Shown in pieces: positions 17,165 to 24,791 of a DNA stretch of 64,000 nt. A program made the position numbers and the translations under genes. The notes beneath the pieces are model-generated. The model made no database searches, had not been told where the DNA came from, and saw nothing but the letters and a program-made list of their open reading frames with translations. The stretch is taken from the NCBI RefSeq assembly GCF_003855255.1, contig NZ_CP034072.1:5421705-5485704 (forward strand), read 5' to 3'. Numbering within the stretch: position 1 is the stretch's first letter; the number at the start of each line of letters is the position of its first letter. The stretch comes from Mycolicibacterium nivoides (GTDB lineage: Bacteria > Actinomycetota > Actinomycetes > Mycobacteriales > Mycobacteriaceae).

Positions 17165-17694
17165 GGTGGGTGCTGCTTCGGGCCTGGATCCTGTGCTGGC
17201 TGATGCTGGTGTGGGTGCTGCTGTGGGGCAGCATCTCCCCGGCCAACATCGTGTCGGGCTTTGCCGTTGCCGTGGTGATCACGGTGCTCCTGCCGCTGCC
17301 CGCCGTCCCTGTCGAGGGCCGGGTCCATCTGTTGTCGCTGCTGCGGTTGGTCATTCAGGTCGCCGTCTGGCTGGTGATGTCCTCGTTCCAGATGGCGTGG
17401 CTGGCGGTCAGGCCGGGGCCGCTGCCGGTCAACGCGGTGTTGCGGGCGCATCTGGCGATCAAGTCGGATCTGGTCCTGGCACTCGGCGTCAACATCATCA
17501 ACCTGACCCCTGGGACCATCGTGCTGGAGATCGATCAGACGCGGCGGCTGATCTACGTACATGTCGTCGATGTGGGTTCCGACCGGGCGATCAACCGGTT
17601 CCACAGCCAGATCACCACGCTGCAACGGCTTTTGGTGGCGGCCTTTGAGCGCGAGTCGGACTGGCGCCCTGCGGCCAACAAGGAGGGCGCATGA
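17161..17694 (+). CDS. mrpE: Mrp antiporter subunit E
   Basis: 177 residues. Two or three N-terminal membrane segments (LLRAWILCWLMLVWVLLWGS, IVSGFAVAVVITVLLPLP), the family motif SSFQMAWLAVRPGPLPVNAV, and a soluble C-terminal domain containing NLTPGTIVLEIDQTRRLIYV and HVVDVGSDRAI. Length fits MrpE (~160-175). It overlaps mrpD by ATGA. The stop overlaps the ATG of a 12-codon open frame that in turn overlaps the mrpF start; see the separate entry. Confidence 0.9.
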   Translation: MRWVLLRAWILCWLMLVWVLLWGSISPANIVSGFAVAVVITVLLPLPAVPVEGRVHLLSLLRLVIQVAVWLVMSSFQMAWLAVRPGPLPVNAVLRAHLAIKSDLVLALGVNIINLTPGTIVLEIDQTRRLIYVHVVDVGSDRAINRFHSQITTLQRLLVAAFERESDWRPAANKEGA

Positions 17695-17729
17695 CGGACC
17701 AGCGAGAAGCGAAGGCGGATCGCGCATGA
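17691..17729 (+). other. 12-codon mini-ORF bridging mrpE and mrpF
   Basis: ATG 17691 overlaps the mrpE stop (ATGA, 17691-17694), and the TGA at 17727-17729 overlaps the mrpF start (ATGA, 17726-17729). The frame reads M-T-D-Q-R-E-A-K-A-D-R-A. All other cistron junctions from mrpA to mrpG use direct 4-base overlaps. This mini-frame therefore restores the same stop-start coupling across the only 31-bp gap. It may be only a ribosome relay; a functional peptide is unlikely. Confidence 0.5.
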
Positions 17730-18010
17730 GCACCGTGTGGACGATTGCCGCGGTCATGCTGACCGCCGCCGCGGCCATCACGATGTTTCGCCTGCTGGCC
17801 GGGCCGAGCACCCTGGACCGGCTGGTGGCGCTGGACACTCTGGTGGCCGTCACGCTGTGCGGTATCGGCACCTGGGCGGCGTACAGCCTCGACACCACGG
17901 TGACCTACAGCCTGACTGCGTTGGCGTTGATCAGCTTTGTCGGTTCGGTGAGCGTGGCGCGATTCCGCGTGCCCGATACCGATGAACCGCGGCGGAAGTG
18001 GTTGCCGTGA
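17726..18010 (+). CDS. mrpF: Mrp antiporter subunit F
   Basis: 94 residues, three membrane segments (WTIAAVMLTAAAAITMFRLL; LDTLVAVTLCGIGTWAAYSL; YSLTALALISFVGSVSVARF) with the MrpF hallmark RLLAGPSTLDRLVALDT. ATG 17726 gives exactly the family length; an upstream in-frame extension has no domain support. The ribosome-binding site is weak, consistent with coupling to the mini-ORF whose stop overlaps this ATG. The stop overlaps the mrpG GTG. Confidence 0.9.
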   Translation: MSTVWTIAAVMLTAAAAITMFRLLAGPSTLDRLVALDTLVAVTLCGIGTWAAYSLDTTVTYSLTALALISFVGSVSVARFRVPDTDEPRRKWLP

Positions 18011-18360
18011 ACATCCTCGACATCGTCACCGCGGTCCTGATCCTGGCCGGGTCGACGCTGGCCTTGACCGCGGCGATCGGCGTGGTGCGGTTCGGCGACA
18101 CCATGTCGCGGATGCATTCGGCGACCAAGCCCCAGGTGCTCGGGCTGTTGCTGGTGCTGGCCGGCGCGGCGATCCGGCTCCGGGGCCACGCCGATGTCGG
18201 CATGTTGATCCTCACCGGTTTGTTCACGCTGATCACCGCGCCGGTGATCGCCAACCGCGTGGGGCAACTGGCCTACCGTGAGCAGCGCAATCGGGAGAAC
18301 CTGCTGACCCGCGACGAGATGGCGGAGTTCGAGGAGACTGAAGGCGATGGCCAGAACTGA
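18007..18360 (+). CDS. mrpG: Mrp antiporter subunit G
   Basis: 117 residues from GTG 18007, chosen for its GTGA overlap with mrpF (GTG 17998 is also in frame). Three membrane segments and the MrpG motif AAIGVVRFGDTMSRMHSATK, followed by PQVLGLLLVLAGAAIRL and a third helix. The C-terminal tail after residue 90 is charged and cytoplasmic. It completes the A/B-C-D-E-F-G set, so the locus should encode a full hetero-oligomeric Mrp complex. The last 14 bases overlap the methyltransferase gene. Confidence 0.9.
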   Translation: MNILDIVTAVLILAGSTLALTAAIGVVRFGDTMSRMHSATKPQVLGLLLVLAGAAIRLRGHADVGMLILTGLFTLITAPVIANRVGQLAYREQRNRENLLTRDEMAEFEETEGDGQN

Positions 18361-19252
18361 CGACGACAGCTGGGATATCACCGAGAGCGTGGGTGCCACC
18401 GCGCTCGCGGTCGCGATGGCACGCGCCAGCGAGACCGTCTCAGAATCCCCGTTGTTCACCGACCCGTACGCACAGATGTTCCTCGATGCGGCAGCAGCAC
18501 GGGGGTGGCGCCCTCCCACCGGCGCGATGGCCCAGCGGATCCGCGCCATCGGGAATTACGCCGCGTCCCGCACCAAGTGGTTCGACGAGTTCTTCCTCGC
18601 CGCCGGCGCGGCGGGCATCCGTCAGTCGGTGATCCTGGCGGCCGGTCTGGATGCCCGCGCCTGGCGGTTGCCCTGGATCCACGACAGCGTGGTGTTCGAG
18701 ATCGACCAACCGCAGGTGCTGCAGTTCAAGGAGGAGGTTCTGGCCTCCCACCGGGCTGTGCCCAAGGCCCGGCACGTCGCCGTCCCGGTCGATCTGCGCC
18801 AGGATTGGCCGAAGGCCTTGCAGGATGCGGGTTTCGACGCAACCGAGCCCACAGCATGGTCGGTCGAAGGGCTGCTGCCGTACCTGCCCGCCGACGCGCA
18901 GGACCAGCTGTTCGAGCGCATCACCGAACTGTCGGCACGGGACAGCCGGATCGCGGTCGAGGCGTTCAGCGCCGGGTTCTTCTCCGAGGATCACCTGGCT
19001 CGTCGCCGCGAGCGCATCGCGCAGATGCGGGCTGAGGCCGCCGAGGCCGGTGATGACATGCCTGACCCGGAACGCCTGTGGTTCGTCGAGGACCGCGCTC
19101 ACGTCCCCGACTGGCTCAGCGAACACTGCTGGGACGTGGGGGCACTGCCCGCCGATGACCTGATGGCGCGCTACCACCGCTCCCTGCCGGCCGATACCAC
19201 CGAGGGCATCATGTCCACGGAGTTCGTCGAAGGCGTTCTGCTCGAAAAATAG
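18347..19252 (+). CDS. S-adenosylmethionine-dependent methyltransferase (TIGR00027/LCM-like)
   Basis: 301 residues of the large mycobacterial family of putative SAM methyltransferases. Conserved parts: WDITESVGATALAVAMARA at the N-terminus, ESPLFTDPYAQMFLDAA, the SAM-binding VILAAGLDARAWRLPW, the acidic EIDQPQVLQFKE, and WSVEGLLPYLPADAQDQLFE. Substrates of the family are mostly unknown; polyketides and carboxylates are suspected. It overlaps mrpG by 14 bp in another frame, so it is probably cotranscribed with the antiporter operon, though no functional tie to Mrp is known. Confidence 0.9.
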   Translation: MARTDDDSWDITESVGATALAVAMARASETVSESPLFTDPYAQMFLDAAAARGWRPPTGAMAQRIRAIGNYAASRTKWFDEFFLAAGAAGIRQSVILAAGLDARAWRLPWIHDSVVFEIDQPQVLQFKEEVLASHRAVPKARHVAVPVDLRQDWPKALQDAGFDATEPTAWSVEGLLPYLPADAQDQLFERITELSARDSRIAVEAFSAGFFSEDHLARRRERIAQMRAEAAEAGDDMPDPERLWFVEDRAHVPDWLSEHCWDVGALPADDLMARYHRSLPADTTEGIMSTEFVEGVLLEK

Positions 19253-19301
19253 TCGGGATGACGGAGATTCGGCAGCCGAGTGGTTGCCGCTTCGACCGTG
19301 C

Positions 19302-19928
19302 TCACTCCGAAAGCTGGAACTCCACCATCGCGGTGACGGTGTCCACCGCTTCGCTGAGCACCTCGACACGTGCCGCCTCCGACGGCGCGGCCAACAGCGC
19401 GTAGCGGTCAGCCTGGCCCATGGGCAACCGAGTCGCCAAGGCGTACAAGCGGTTCTCCGAGTCGACGCTGGCCGACTCGACGATCTCGCGGCTGCGGATC
19501 GGTGTCCCGCGAGCCTCCCCGATCCGGTCCAGCAGCGCCACCATCCGGTCTTCCACGTTGCTGATCCGGGCGGCATCCGCCACACCGTCGGGATCGTCGG
19601 GCCACATCTCGATCTCGGCGCGCGGATACGGATCGTCGTCGAGCCAGCGCTGCACCCGGATTCGGTCACCCATCACGCACAGCAGTCGGTACTTGCCGAC
19701 ACCGAACTCCTGGCAGTCGACGATCTTGGCCAGGGCCCCGACGTCGCACCGCCGGTCACCGCCGCCCACCTCGCGGCCGGCCGAGATCAGCACGACCCCG
19801 AAAGACGGCTCCGACATGGCCATACAGTCGCCCACCATCGCCACATAGCGCGGTTCGAAGATCCGCAGCGGCAACTCCTGGCCGGGCAACATGGCCACTT
19901 CGAGTGGAAACATCGGTGAGACCGTCAT
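19302..19928 (-). CDS. LON N-terminal (substrate-binding) domain protein
   Basis: 208 residues from ATG 19928. The stand-alone LON-SB/PUA-like domain opens with MFPLEVAMLPGQELPLRIFE, followed by PRYVAMVGDCM and FGVVLISAGREVGGGDRRCD, then GALAKIVDCQEFG and a C-terminal helical bundle. There is no ATPase or protease domain, so it may recognise or deliver substrates rather than cut them. It corresponds to my recollection of Rv0434. In M. tuberculosis that gene is adjacent to the AAA ATPase; here about 17.7 kb separates them. It is divergent from the tandem AsnC gene, 58 bp away. Confidence 0.85.
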   Translation of the reverse strand: MTVSPMFPLEVAMLPGQELPLRIFEPRYVAMVGDCMAMSEPSFGVVLISAGREVGGGDRRCDVGALAKIVDCQEFGVGKYRLLCVMGDRIRVQRWLDDDPYPRAEIEMWPDDPDGVADAARISNVEDRMVALLDRIGEARGTPIRSREIVESASVDSENRLYALATRLPMGQADRYALLAAPSEAARVEVLSEAVDTVTAMVEFQLSE

Positions 19929-19955
19929 GAGGCCAGGATCGTCCTCGCTCTTGGG

Positions 19956-19983
19956 TTGGTCAATGCGCCTGAGCCGGTAGCCT
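19956..19983 (+). promoter_or_regulatory. Probable leaderless promoter of the tandem AsnC gene
   Basis: TTGGTC (19956-19961), 16-bp spacer, TAGCCT (19978-19983), which fits the mycobacterial -10 pattern TANNNT. The second of the two ATG codons (19990) begins 6 nt after the -10 hexamer, where transcription would start, so the mRNA is probably leaderless. There is no ribosome-binding site before the gene. Confidence 0.5.
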
Positions 19984-19986
19984 CGG

Positions 19987-20991
19987 ATGATGCCACCGTC
20001 AGCGGAGCTTGAGGCAACCCGCACGCTGCTGTCCGATCCGGGGTACACCGACCTCGATGCGGTCGACCGCCAACTGATCGAATTGCTACAGGCCGACGGC
20101 CGCATTCCCTACGCTGAGCTGGGCCGCCGGGCGGCCATCACGGAAAAGACTGCACGCCGCCGTGTTTCGAGATTGCTGGACGAGGGCTACATCACCATCG
20201 CCGCCATCACCGATCCGGCGGTCCTCGGGTTCGGCTCGCTGGGGCTGGCCCTGTTGACCGTCGACGGCTCGCGCACGCCGGTCAATCTCGCCGCCGAGCT
20301 CGCCTTGCTGGCCGAAGCCGATTACGTGACGGCGACGACGGGGCCGTACGGGGTGGTGCTCGAGTTGGTCTGCACCGACCACCACGAACTTCACGATGTG
20401 GCCTTCGGCAAGATCGCGGCGCTGCCGGGGGTGCGCTCGGTCGAACTGCTCCCGTACCTGCGGCTGCACTATCAGCAGGCTCGGCTGTCCGGTGCGCTGG
20501 CCGACGGCGCGGTGCGGCCGCGTGCGCTCGACGCTATCGACCGCGCGATCCTGACGCGCCTCGCCGTCGACGGCCGCGCCGCCTTCCGCGACTTCGCTTC
20601 CGCGCTGGGCTTGTCCGAGACCACCATCCGGTCGCGCTACAGCCGGATGGTGGAGACGGGTGCGGCCCGGGTGATGTGCATCGCCAACCCGCTACGGCTG
20701 GGCTACCGCCACAGCAGCTGGGTGGCGCTCCGCACCGACGGCCGGGCCGGCGCCCAGAAGGTCGCCGAGGCGCTGACCCGGGTGGAAGGAGTGTCGTATG
20801 TGGCGCTGACGGCCGGTCGTTGGGATGTCCTGGCCGAGGTGGTGACCGCCCAGGGTGAGGACCTGCTCACTGTGCTCGACGAGAGCATCCGCGGGCTGGA
20901 CGGGGTCACCGCGATGCAGGCCTGGCCCTACTTCACGGTGCACTACAGGGCAATTCATCCCCGAGACGTCAGCCCGGCACCTTTTTGTTGA
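19987..20991 (+). CDS. Tandem AsnC/Lrp-family regulator
   Basis: 334 residues, twice the usual Lrp length. Two copies of HTH plus RAM-like domain: HTH 1 at ~20-70 (LDAVDRQLIELLQADGRIPY, then AELGRRAAITEKTARRRVSR) and RAM 1 to ~160; HTH 2 at ~180-230 (LDAIDRAILTRLAVDGRAAF, then LGLSETTIRSRYSRMVETGA) and RAM 2 to ~320. Both HTHs look intact. Fusion forces a fixed pairing of two DNA-binding heads within one chain. The likely ligand is an amino acid or other small metabolite. It may start at 19987 or 19990 (leaderless). Its end overlaps the convergent lipoprotein gene by 23 bp. Confidence 0.88.
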   Translation: MMPPSAELEATRTLLSDPGYTDLDAVDRQLIELLQADGRIPYAELGRRAAITEKTARRRVSRLLDEGYITIAAITDPAVLGFGSLGLALLTVDGSRTPVNLAAELALLAEADYVTATTGPYGVVLELVCTDHHELHDVAFGKIAALPGVRSVELLPYLRLHYQQARLSGALADGAVRPRALDAIDRAILTRLAVDGRAAFRDFASALGLSETTIRSRYSRMVETGAARVMCIANPLRLGYRHSSWVALRTDGRAGAQKVAEALTRVEGVSYVALTAGRWDVLAEVVTAQGEDLLTVLDESIRGLDGVTAMQAWPYFTVHYRAIHPRDVSPAPFC

Positions 20992-21397
20992 TCGCGTCGA
21001 CCACGGTCGCGTCCCGGTCACCCAGCACGCACATGGCACCGATGAATGAGGTCCAGATGTACGGATTCTTCCTCATCCCCGGATAGCCGTTCTCCACCAG
21101 CAACTCGACCATGCCGAGCTGGGTCGCCTCATCCATCGACGCGTATTCCCGGCAGGTGGTCGACATCCCGTTGGGTGGCGGGGTGCTGGCCCCGCGACTG
21201 GTCCCGGGGGACGGGAAAACCGGGGTCGACGGCGACGCCGTTCCGCTCGGCCGGCGTGTGGTGGTGGTCGTGGTGGTGGAGATCCCGGTCTGATCCGGAT
21301 CGGCCATCGGTGTTCCGGCCGTGACTGTGCTGCAGCCCGAGAGGGCGAAGCCCGCAACAACGATCCCCGTCACGATCCGCAGCCGCATAGCCCTCAT
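20969..21397 (-). CDS. Small exported lipoprotein, DUF732-like
   Basis: 142 residues. Lipoprotein signal peptide with lipobox LSGC (Cys22), then a Thr/Pro/Ser-rich linker (~40-80) and a C-terminal domain with two Cys (STTCREYASMD and FIGAMCVLGDRD) that could form one disulphide. The domain has the small helical look of mycobacterial DUF732-type secreted proteins. ATG 21388 is an alternative start. It lies 2 bp after the YbdK stop, so it is probably the last gene of the DUF3263-virR-sodC-ybdK strand group. It overlaps the AsnC gene by 23 bp in opposite orientation. Confidence 0.75.
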   Translation of the reverse strand: MRAMRLRIVTGIVVAGFALSGCSTVTAGTPMADPDQTGISTTTTTTTRRPSGTASPSTPVFPSPGTSRGASTPPPNGMSTTCREYASMDEATQLGMVELLVENGYPGMRKNPYIWTSFIGAMCVLGDRDATVVDAINKKVPG

Positions 21398-21399
21398 CC

Positions 21400-22530
21400 T
21401 TACAGTTGGAGTTCACCGATCAGGGCGTCGACGACTGCGCGGAGGTCGCCGTCGTTCTCCTCGGCCACCCGGCGCTGCCGTTGGTACGAGCCGCCGCCGC
21501 GGTAGATGTCGGTCACCGCGGCGAGCTCATCAGCACACCCCAGCGACTTGGCAACCGGCTCAAGGTGATTCAGCAGTTCATCGAGATCCTCGGTGACCAA
21601 CCGCTCGTTGCTGTCCGCGTCCAGGATGATCACGGCGTCCAGGCCATAGCGGGCCGCGCGCCATTTGTTCTCCTGCACATGCCAGGGCGGCATGGTCGGC
21701 AACTGCTCGCCCGCGTCGAGCCTGCGGTCCAGATCGACGATCAGGCAGTGGGTCAGCGCGACCAACGCACCGAGCTCACGCACATTCGACACCCCGTCGA
21801 AGATCCGCACCTCAACCGTGCCCAGGTGCGGTGACGGCCTGATGTCCCAACGAATCTCGTTGAGGTGATCGATGATGCCGGTCTTCTTCTGGTCGTGGAC
21901 GAAGCCCTCGAACTCGGGCCAGGTCTGGAATTGGAACGGCAGGCCGGCGGTGGGCAACTGCTGGAACATCATGGCCCGGTTGCTCGCGTACCCGGTGTCC
22001 TCGCCGTCCCAGAACGGCGACGACGCCGAGAGCGCCAGCAGATGCGGGTACTGGTTGAGCAACGAGGAGATGATCGGCATCACCTTGTGCGCCGAGGAGA
22101 TCCCGACGTGCACATGCACACCCCAGATCAGCATCTGCCGGCCCCACCATTGGGTGCGCTTGATCAGCTCGGCATACCGCGGCGCGTCGGTCAGCTGTTG
22201 CGCCGACCATTTCGCGAACGGATGGGTGCCCGCGCAGAACAGCTCCATGCCGCGGTCGTGCACGATCTTGCGCACGGGGCCGAGGGTGCCGCGCAGGTCG
22301 TCCATCGCCTCACCGGTGTTCTCGCAGATTCCGGTGACGATCTCGATGGTGTTGCGCAGCAACTCCTTGTGCACGTGCGGGGTCTCGCCGACCTCGGCGA
22401 TCACCTCGGCAGCGCCGTTGCTCAGATCACGAGTGTCGGCGTCGACGAGAGCGAACTCCCATTCGACGCCGACAGTGGGCCGGGGCGACCCGGCGAAATC
22501 GATACGGCTGTCAGCCGGCGCCGATAACAC
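21400..22530 (-). CDS. ybdK: Carboxylate-amine ligase, glutamate-cysteine ligase type 2 (YbdK)
   Basis: 376 residues from GTG 22530. This start gives [20 protein letters not shown] at residue 9 onward, the usual family opening, and a typical length; an upstream extension to 22602 would run 92 bp into sodC. Signatures: [10 protein letters not shown] with the catalytic Glu pair, [26 protein letters not shown] and [20 protein letters not shown]. YbdK enzymes have weak glutamate-cysteine ligase activity in vitro. Mycobacteria make mycothiol and ergothioneine instead of glutathione, so the natural substrate is uncertain. The start lies 20 bp inside the sodC gene, suggesting coupled translation and a link to oxidative stress. 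Confidence 0.88.
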   Translation of the reverse strand: MLSAPADSRIDFAGSPRPTVGVEWEFALVDADTRDLSNGAAEVIAEVGETPHVHKELLRNTIEIVTGICENTGEAMDDLRGTLGPVRKIVHDRGMELFCAGTHPFAKWSAQQLTDAPRYAELIKRTQWWGRQMLIWGVHVHVGISSAHKVMPIISSLLNQYPHLLALSASSPFWDGEDTGYASNRAMMFQQLPTAGLPFQFQTWPEFEGFVHDQKKTGIIDHLNEIRWDIRPSPHLGTVEVRIFDGVSNVRELGALVALTHCLIVDLDRRLDAGEQLPTMPPWHVQENKWRAARYGLDAVIILDADSNERLVTEDLDELLNHLEPVAKSLGCADELAAVTDIYRGGGSYQRQRRVAEENDGDLRAVVDALIGELQL

Positions 22531-23218
22531 CGCACGCCACCCGGCTTCCGGCGTCGCCGGTGGCCATGGTCGCCTGATCGGGACCAGGTGCGCCGCCGAC
22601 AACCTGCTGGTACTTCTCCGGCGGGATGTTGGCGAAGTTGTCCGCCTTCTCGTGGATGATGATGGCGGTCTTCGTGCCGCCGAGCAGATCCTCGGCAGTG
22701 AACGCGTCAGTGGTGGTCACCAGCTTGCCCGAGCCGTCAGCGCGGACCTGCAGGGAGCTCAGGTCTCCGCTGGAGGGGTGCCCCGAGTGACCGGAAACCT
22801 GGAAATGGCCGCCGGCCGAGTTGAAGTCGCCGGGCGCGCCGCCGGTCGGGGCCACCGAGTTGGCCTCGCACTTACCGACCGAGTGGATGTGCAGGCCGTG
22901 GAACCCGGGTGCCAGGCGGCCGGGAGAGGTGGTCTCGACCGTCACGGTCGCGAAGCCGTCGGCGAACTGGAAGTCGGCCGTTGCCACGGACGTTCCGTCG
23001 GCGGTCTTGATCTCTGCGGTGAGGGTCTCTCCGCCACTGGTGCCCTGCGCGCCACTCCCGCCGTGCTCACCGGGAGCAGCCGATGGGGACGGCGATCCGG
23101 TCCAGATCGCCGGCGTGGTGCCGGGCGTGTCGGACGGCACCTGACCGGGAGGGCTGCAGGCGCTCAGCGCGACAACAGGGGCGGCAAACAGTATGGCAAC
23201 ACTGACGGGCTTCAGCAT
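22511..23218 (-). CDS. sodC: Periplasmic Cu(,Zn) superoxide dismutase lipoprotein
   Basis: 235 residues. Lipoprotein signal with LSAC (Cys21), then a Pro/Gly/Ser linker and the SOD domain from ~65. Copper ligands sit in [13 protein letters not shown], the bridging His in [15 protein letters not shown], and the last copper His in [13 protein letters not shown]. The disulphide Cys pair is KCEA and RVACGV. The protein dismutates superoxide at the cell surface. M. tuberculosis SodC, which I recall as very similar here, is a copper-only enzyme; this copy probably shares that. It lies between virR (10 bp upstream) and ybdK (overlap). Confidence 0.93.
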   Translation of the reverse strand: MLKPVSVAILFAAPVVALSACSPPGQVPSDTPGTTPAIWTGSPSPSAAPGEHGGSGAQGTSGGETLTAEIKTADGTSVATADFQFADGFATVTVETTSPGRLAPGFHGLHIHSVGKCEANSVAPTGGAPGDFNSAGGHFQVSGHSGHPSSGDLSSLQVRADGSGKLVTTTDAFTAEDLLGGTKTAIIIHEKADNFANIPPEKYQQVVGGAPGPDQATMATGDAGSRVACGVIGAG

Positions 23219-23228
23219 GGCCCAAAGC

Positions 23229-23699
23229 CTAGCCGGTGACTACTACGATCACGCCCGGTGGTTGCTCGAGAAGTTCCGGGCGCCGCGGTTCGACCGGCGC
23301 CTGGATCGCTTTGCCCACCGATTCGGCGGCTTCCTTCTCGCCCGGCGCCTCACCGAAGAACACCGTGGTGCCGGCGACACCCTCCAGCGTCAGGTTGCCG
23401 GTCTCGGTGACATTCCAGTGCGCCTCGCGCAGCCGGTTGGCCGTGGTCTCGGCCGCACCTGGGACATCGGAGATGTTGTACACGCGCACGTCGGCCTTGA
23501 CCTCTGGTGCGGGTTCGGCCTTTGCCGAGGTCTTCGTGGTGGTCGTCGCGGCGGTCGTGGACACGGACGACGACTGATCCGAAGAGTCGTCGTCTGAGCC
23601 GAGCGCCTGGAAACCGACCAGCAGGAACACGACCCCGAGGAACAACAGCACCATGACCATGGCACGAAGGGGCAACCCGGAGGAGTCTCGCTGATTCAT
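23229..23699 (-). CDS. virR: LytR_C domain membrane protein, VirR-like
   Basis: 156 residues from ATG 23699; a GTG three codons upstream is possible. One N-terminal membrane anchor ([20 protein letters not shown]), a Ser/Thr/Lys linker (~40-65), and a C-terminal LytR_C domain ([20 protein letters not shown], then [17 protein letters not shown] and [20 protein letters not shown]). The domain projects outside the membrane, where it may bind peptidoglycan or cell-wall ligases. It corresponds to Rv0431 of M. tuberculosis, known as VirR, which limits vesicle release and shapes the envelope. It sits next to sodC and the DUF3263 gene as in that organism. Confidence 0.8.
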   Translation of the reverse strand: MNQRDSSGLPLRAMVMVLLFLGVVFLLVGFQALGSDDDSSDQSSSVSTTAATTTTKTSAKAEPAPEVKADVRVYNISDVPGAAETTANRLREAHWNVTETGNLTLEGVAGTTVFFGEAPGEKEAAESVGKAIQAPVEPRRPELLEQPPGVIVVVTG

Positions 23700-23747
23700 C
23701 GCCACCACTGTATCGAGCGAACCGCCCGATCCCTCATCGCGTGACCT

Positions 23748-24059
23748 TTAGGTAGTGATATCGAAGCCGAGCCGCCGCGCAGCCCGGGCCTTCTGCCGCG
23801 TGGCCCGCATCCGCCGCAGCCGCTTGACCAGCATCGGGTCGGCAGCCAGCGCCTCGGGACGGTCCACCAATGCGTTGAGCACCTGGTAGTACCGCGTGGC
23901 CGACATCGAGAAGAGCTCTTTGATGGCGTCTTCCTTGCTGCCGGAGTACTTCCACCATTGGCGTTCGAAGGCCAAAATATCGTGCTCGCGCCGGGTGAGC
24001 CCATCGCTCAGGTCAGAGTCGTCCCCGGATTGCTCAGTCCGCGCCATGGCGCCGTCCAT
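23748..24059 (-). CDS. DUF3263 protein (Rv0430-like)
   Basis: 103 residues from ATG 24059. The conserved core is LTRREHDILAFERQWWKYSG, followed by SKEDAIKELFSMSATRYYQVLNALVDRPEA. It is a small helical domain resembling a winged or simple HTH; the Arg/Lys-rich tail (KRLRRMRATRQKARAARRLG) could bind nucleic acid. DUF3263 proteins are actinobacterial and of unknown function. It is the first gene on the minus strand before virR and sodC, with 48 bp between, and is divergent from def. Upstream in-frame codons lack family similarity. Confidence 0.8.
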   Translation of the reverse strand: MDGAMARTEQSGDDSDLSDGLTRREHDILAFERQWWKYSGSKEDAIKELFSMSATRYYQVLNALVDRPEALAADPMLVKRLRRMRATRQKARAARRLGFDITT

Positions 24060-24156
24060 ATTGCTCCCTGGACCCTTCCGACACGTGAGAAATAACATCG
24101 CTGTGGTTCGGCGATTATTCAACCACGGCTTGCTGGGTCTGGGTGACACATAAACC

Positions 24157-24197
24157 CGCGAGTCGGCTCGCGAAGGACTTCCGCCTAAGATTCCCCG
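24157..24197 (+). promoter_or_regulatory. Leaderless promoter of def with an upstream palindrome
   Basis: TAAGAT (24186-24191) fits TANNNT, and 6 nt later comes GTG 24198, so the def mRNA probably begins at its start codon. At 24157-24172 lies CGCGAGTCGGCTCGCG, two perfect 6-bp arms around TCGG, covering the expected -35 position. This is a possible operator, or simply a GC-rich palindrome. Confidence 0.45.
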
Positions 24198-24791
24198 GTG
24201 GCCGTCGTACCAATTTGCATCGTCGGGGATCCCGTTCTGCACACGCCGACCGAACCGGTGCCTGTCGGCCCGGACGGTTCACTGCCCGCGGATCTGCCCG
24301 AACTCATCCAGAACATGTTCGACACCATGGACGCCGCGAACGGGGTTGGCTTGGCCGCCAACCAGATCGGTGTGGCCAAGCGGTTGTTCGTCTATGACTG
24401 CGCTCCGACCCGCGGCCACACGACGCGTCGCCGCGGGGTCGTCATCAACCCGGTGCTGGAGACCTCCGAGGTTCCCGAGACGATGCCGGACCCTGACGAC
24501 GACGACGAAGGCTGCCTGTCCGTGCCGGGCGAGAATTTCCCGACCGGACGGGCCGACTGGGCGCGGGTCACGGGCCTCGACGCAGACGGTTCACCGGTCA
24601 CTCTGGAAGGCACCGACTTGTTTGCCCGGATGCTCCAGCACGAGACCGGACACCTCGACGGATTCCTCTACATCGACCGCCTCGTGGGCCGCTATGCGAG
24701 GGCAGCCAAGAAGACCGTCAAGCGCAACGGCTGGGGTGTACCCGGTCTGTCCTGGATGCCCGGCGAGGTTCCGGACCCGTTCGGCCACTGA
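24198..24791 (+). CDS. def: Peptide deformylase
   Basis: 197 residues from GTG 24198. All three catalytic motifs are present: [10 protein letters not shown] (~residue 49), EGCLSVPG with the metal-binding Cys (~104), and QHETGHLDG with HExxH (~148). The enzyme removes the formyl group from nascent N-formylmethionine in the cytoplasm and is essential in most bacteria. The insertion between motifs 1 and 2 and the C-terminal tail ([20 protein letters not shown]) are typical of mycobacterial Def. The stop overlaps the ATG of the GNAT gene by one base (TGATG). It is divergent from the DUF3263 gene. Confidence 0.95.
   Translation: MAVVPICIVGDPVLHTPTEPVPVGPDGSLPADLPELIQNMFDTMDAANGVGLAANQIGVAKRLFVYDCAPTRGHTTRRRGVVINPVLETSEVPETMPDPDDDDEGCLSVPGENFPTGRADWARVTGLDADGSPVTLEGTDLFARMLQHETGHLDGFLYIDRLVGRYARAAKKTVKRNGWGVPGLSWMPGEVPDPFGH

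Noticed and set aside
22531..22602. Longer N-terminus for YbdK
   Set aside because: It would overlap sodC by 92 bp and exceed the family length; GTG 22530 reproduces the expected start.
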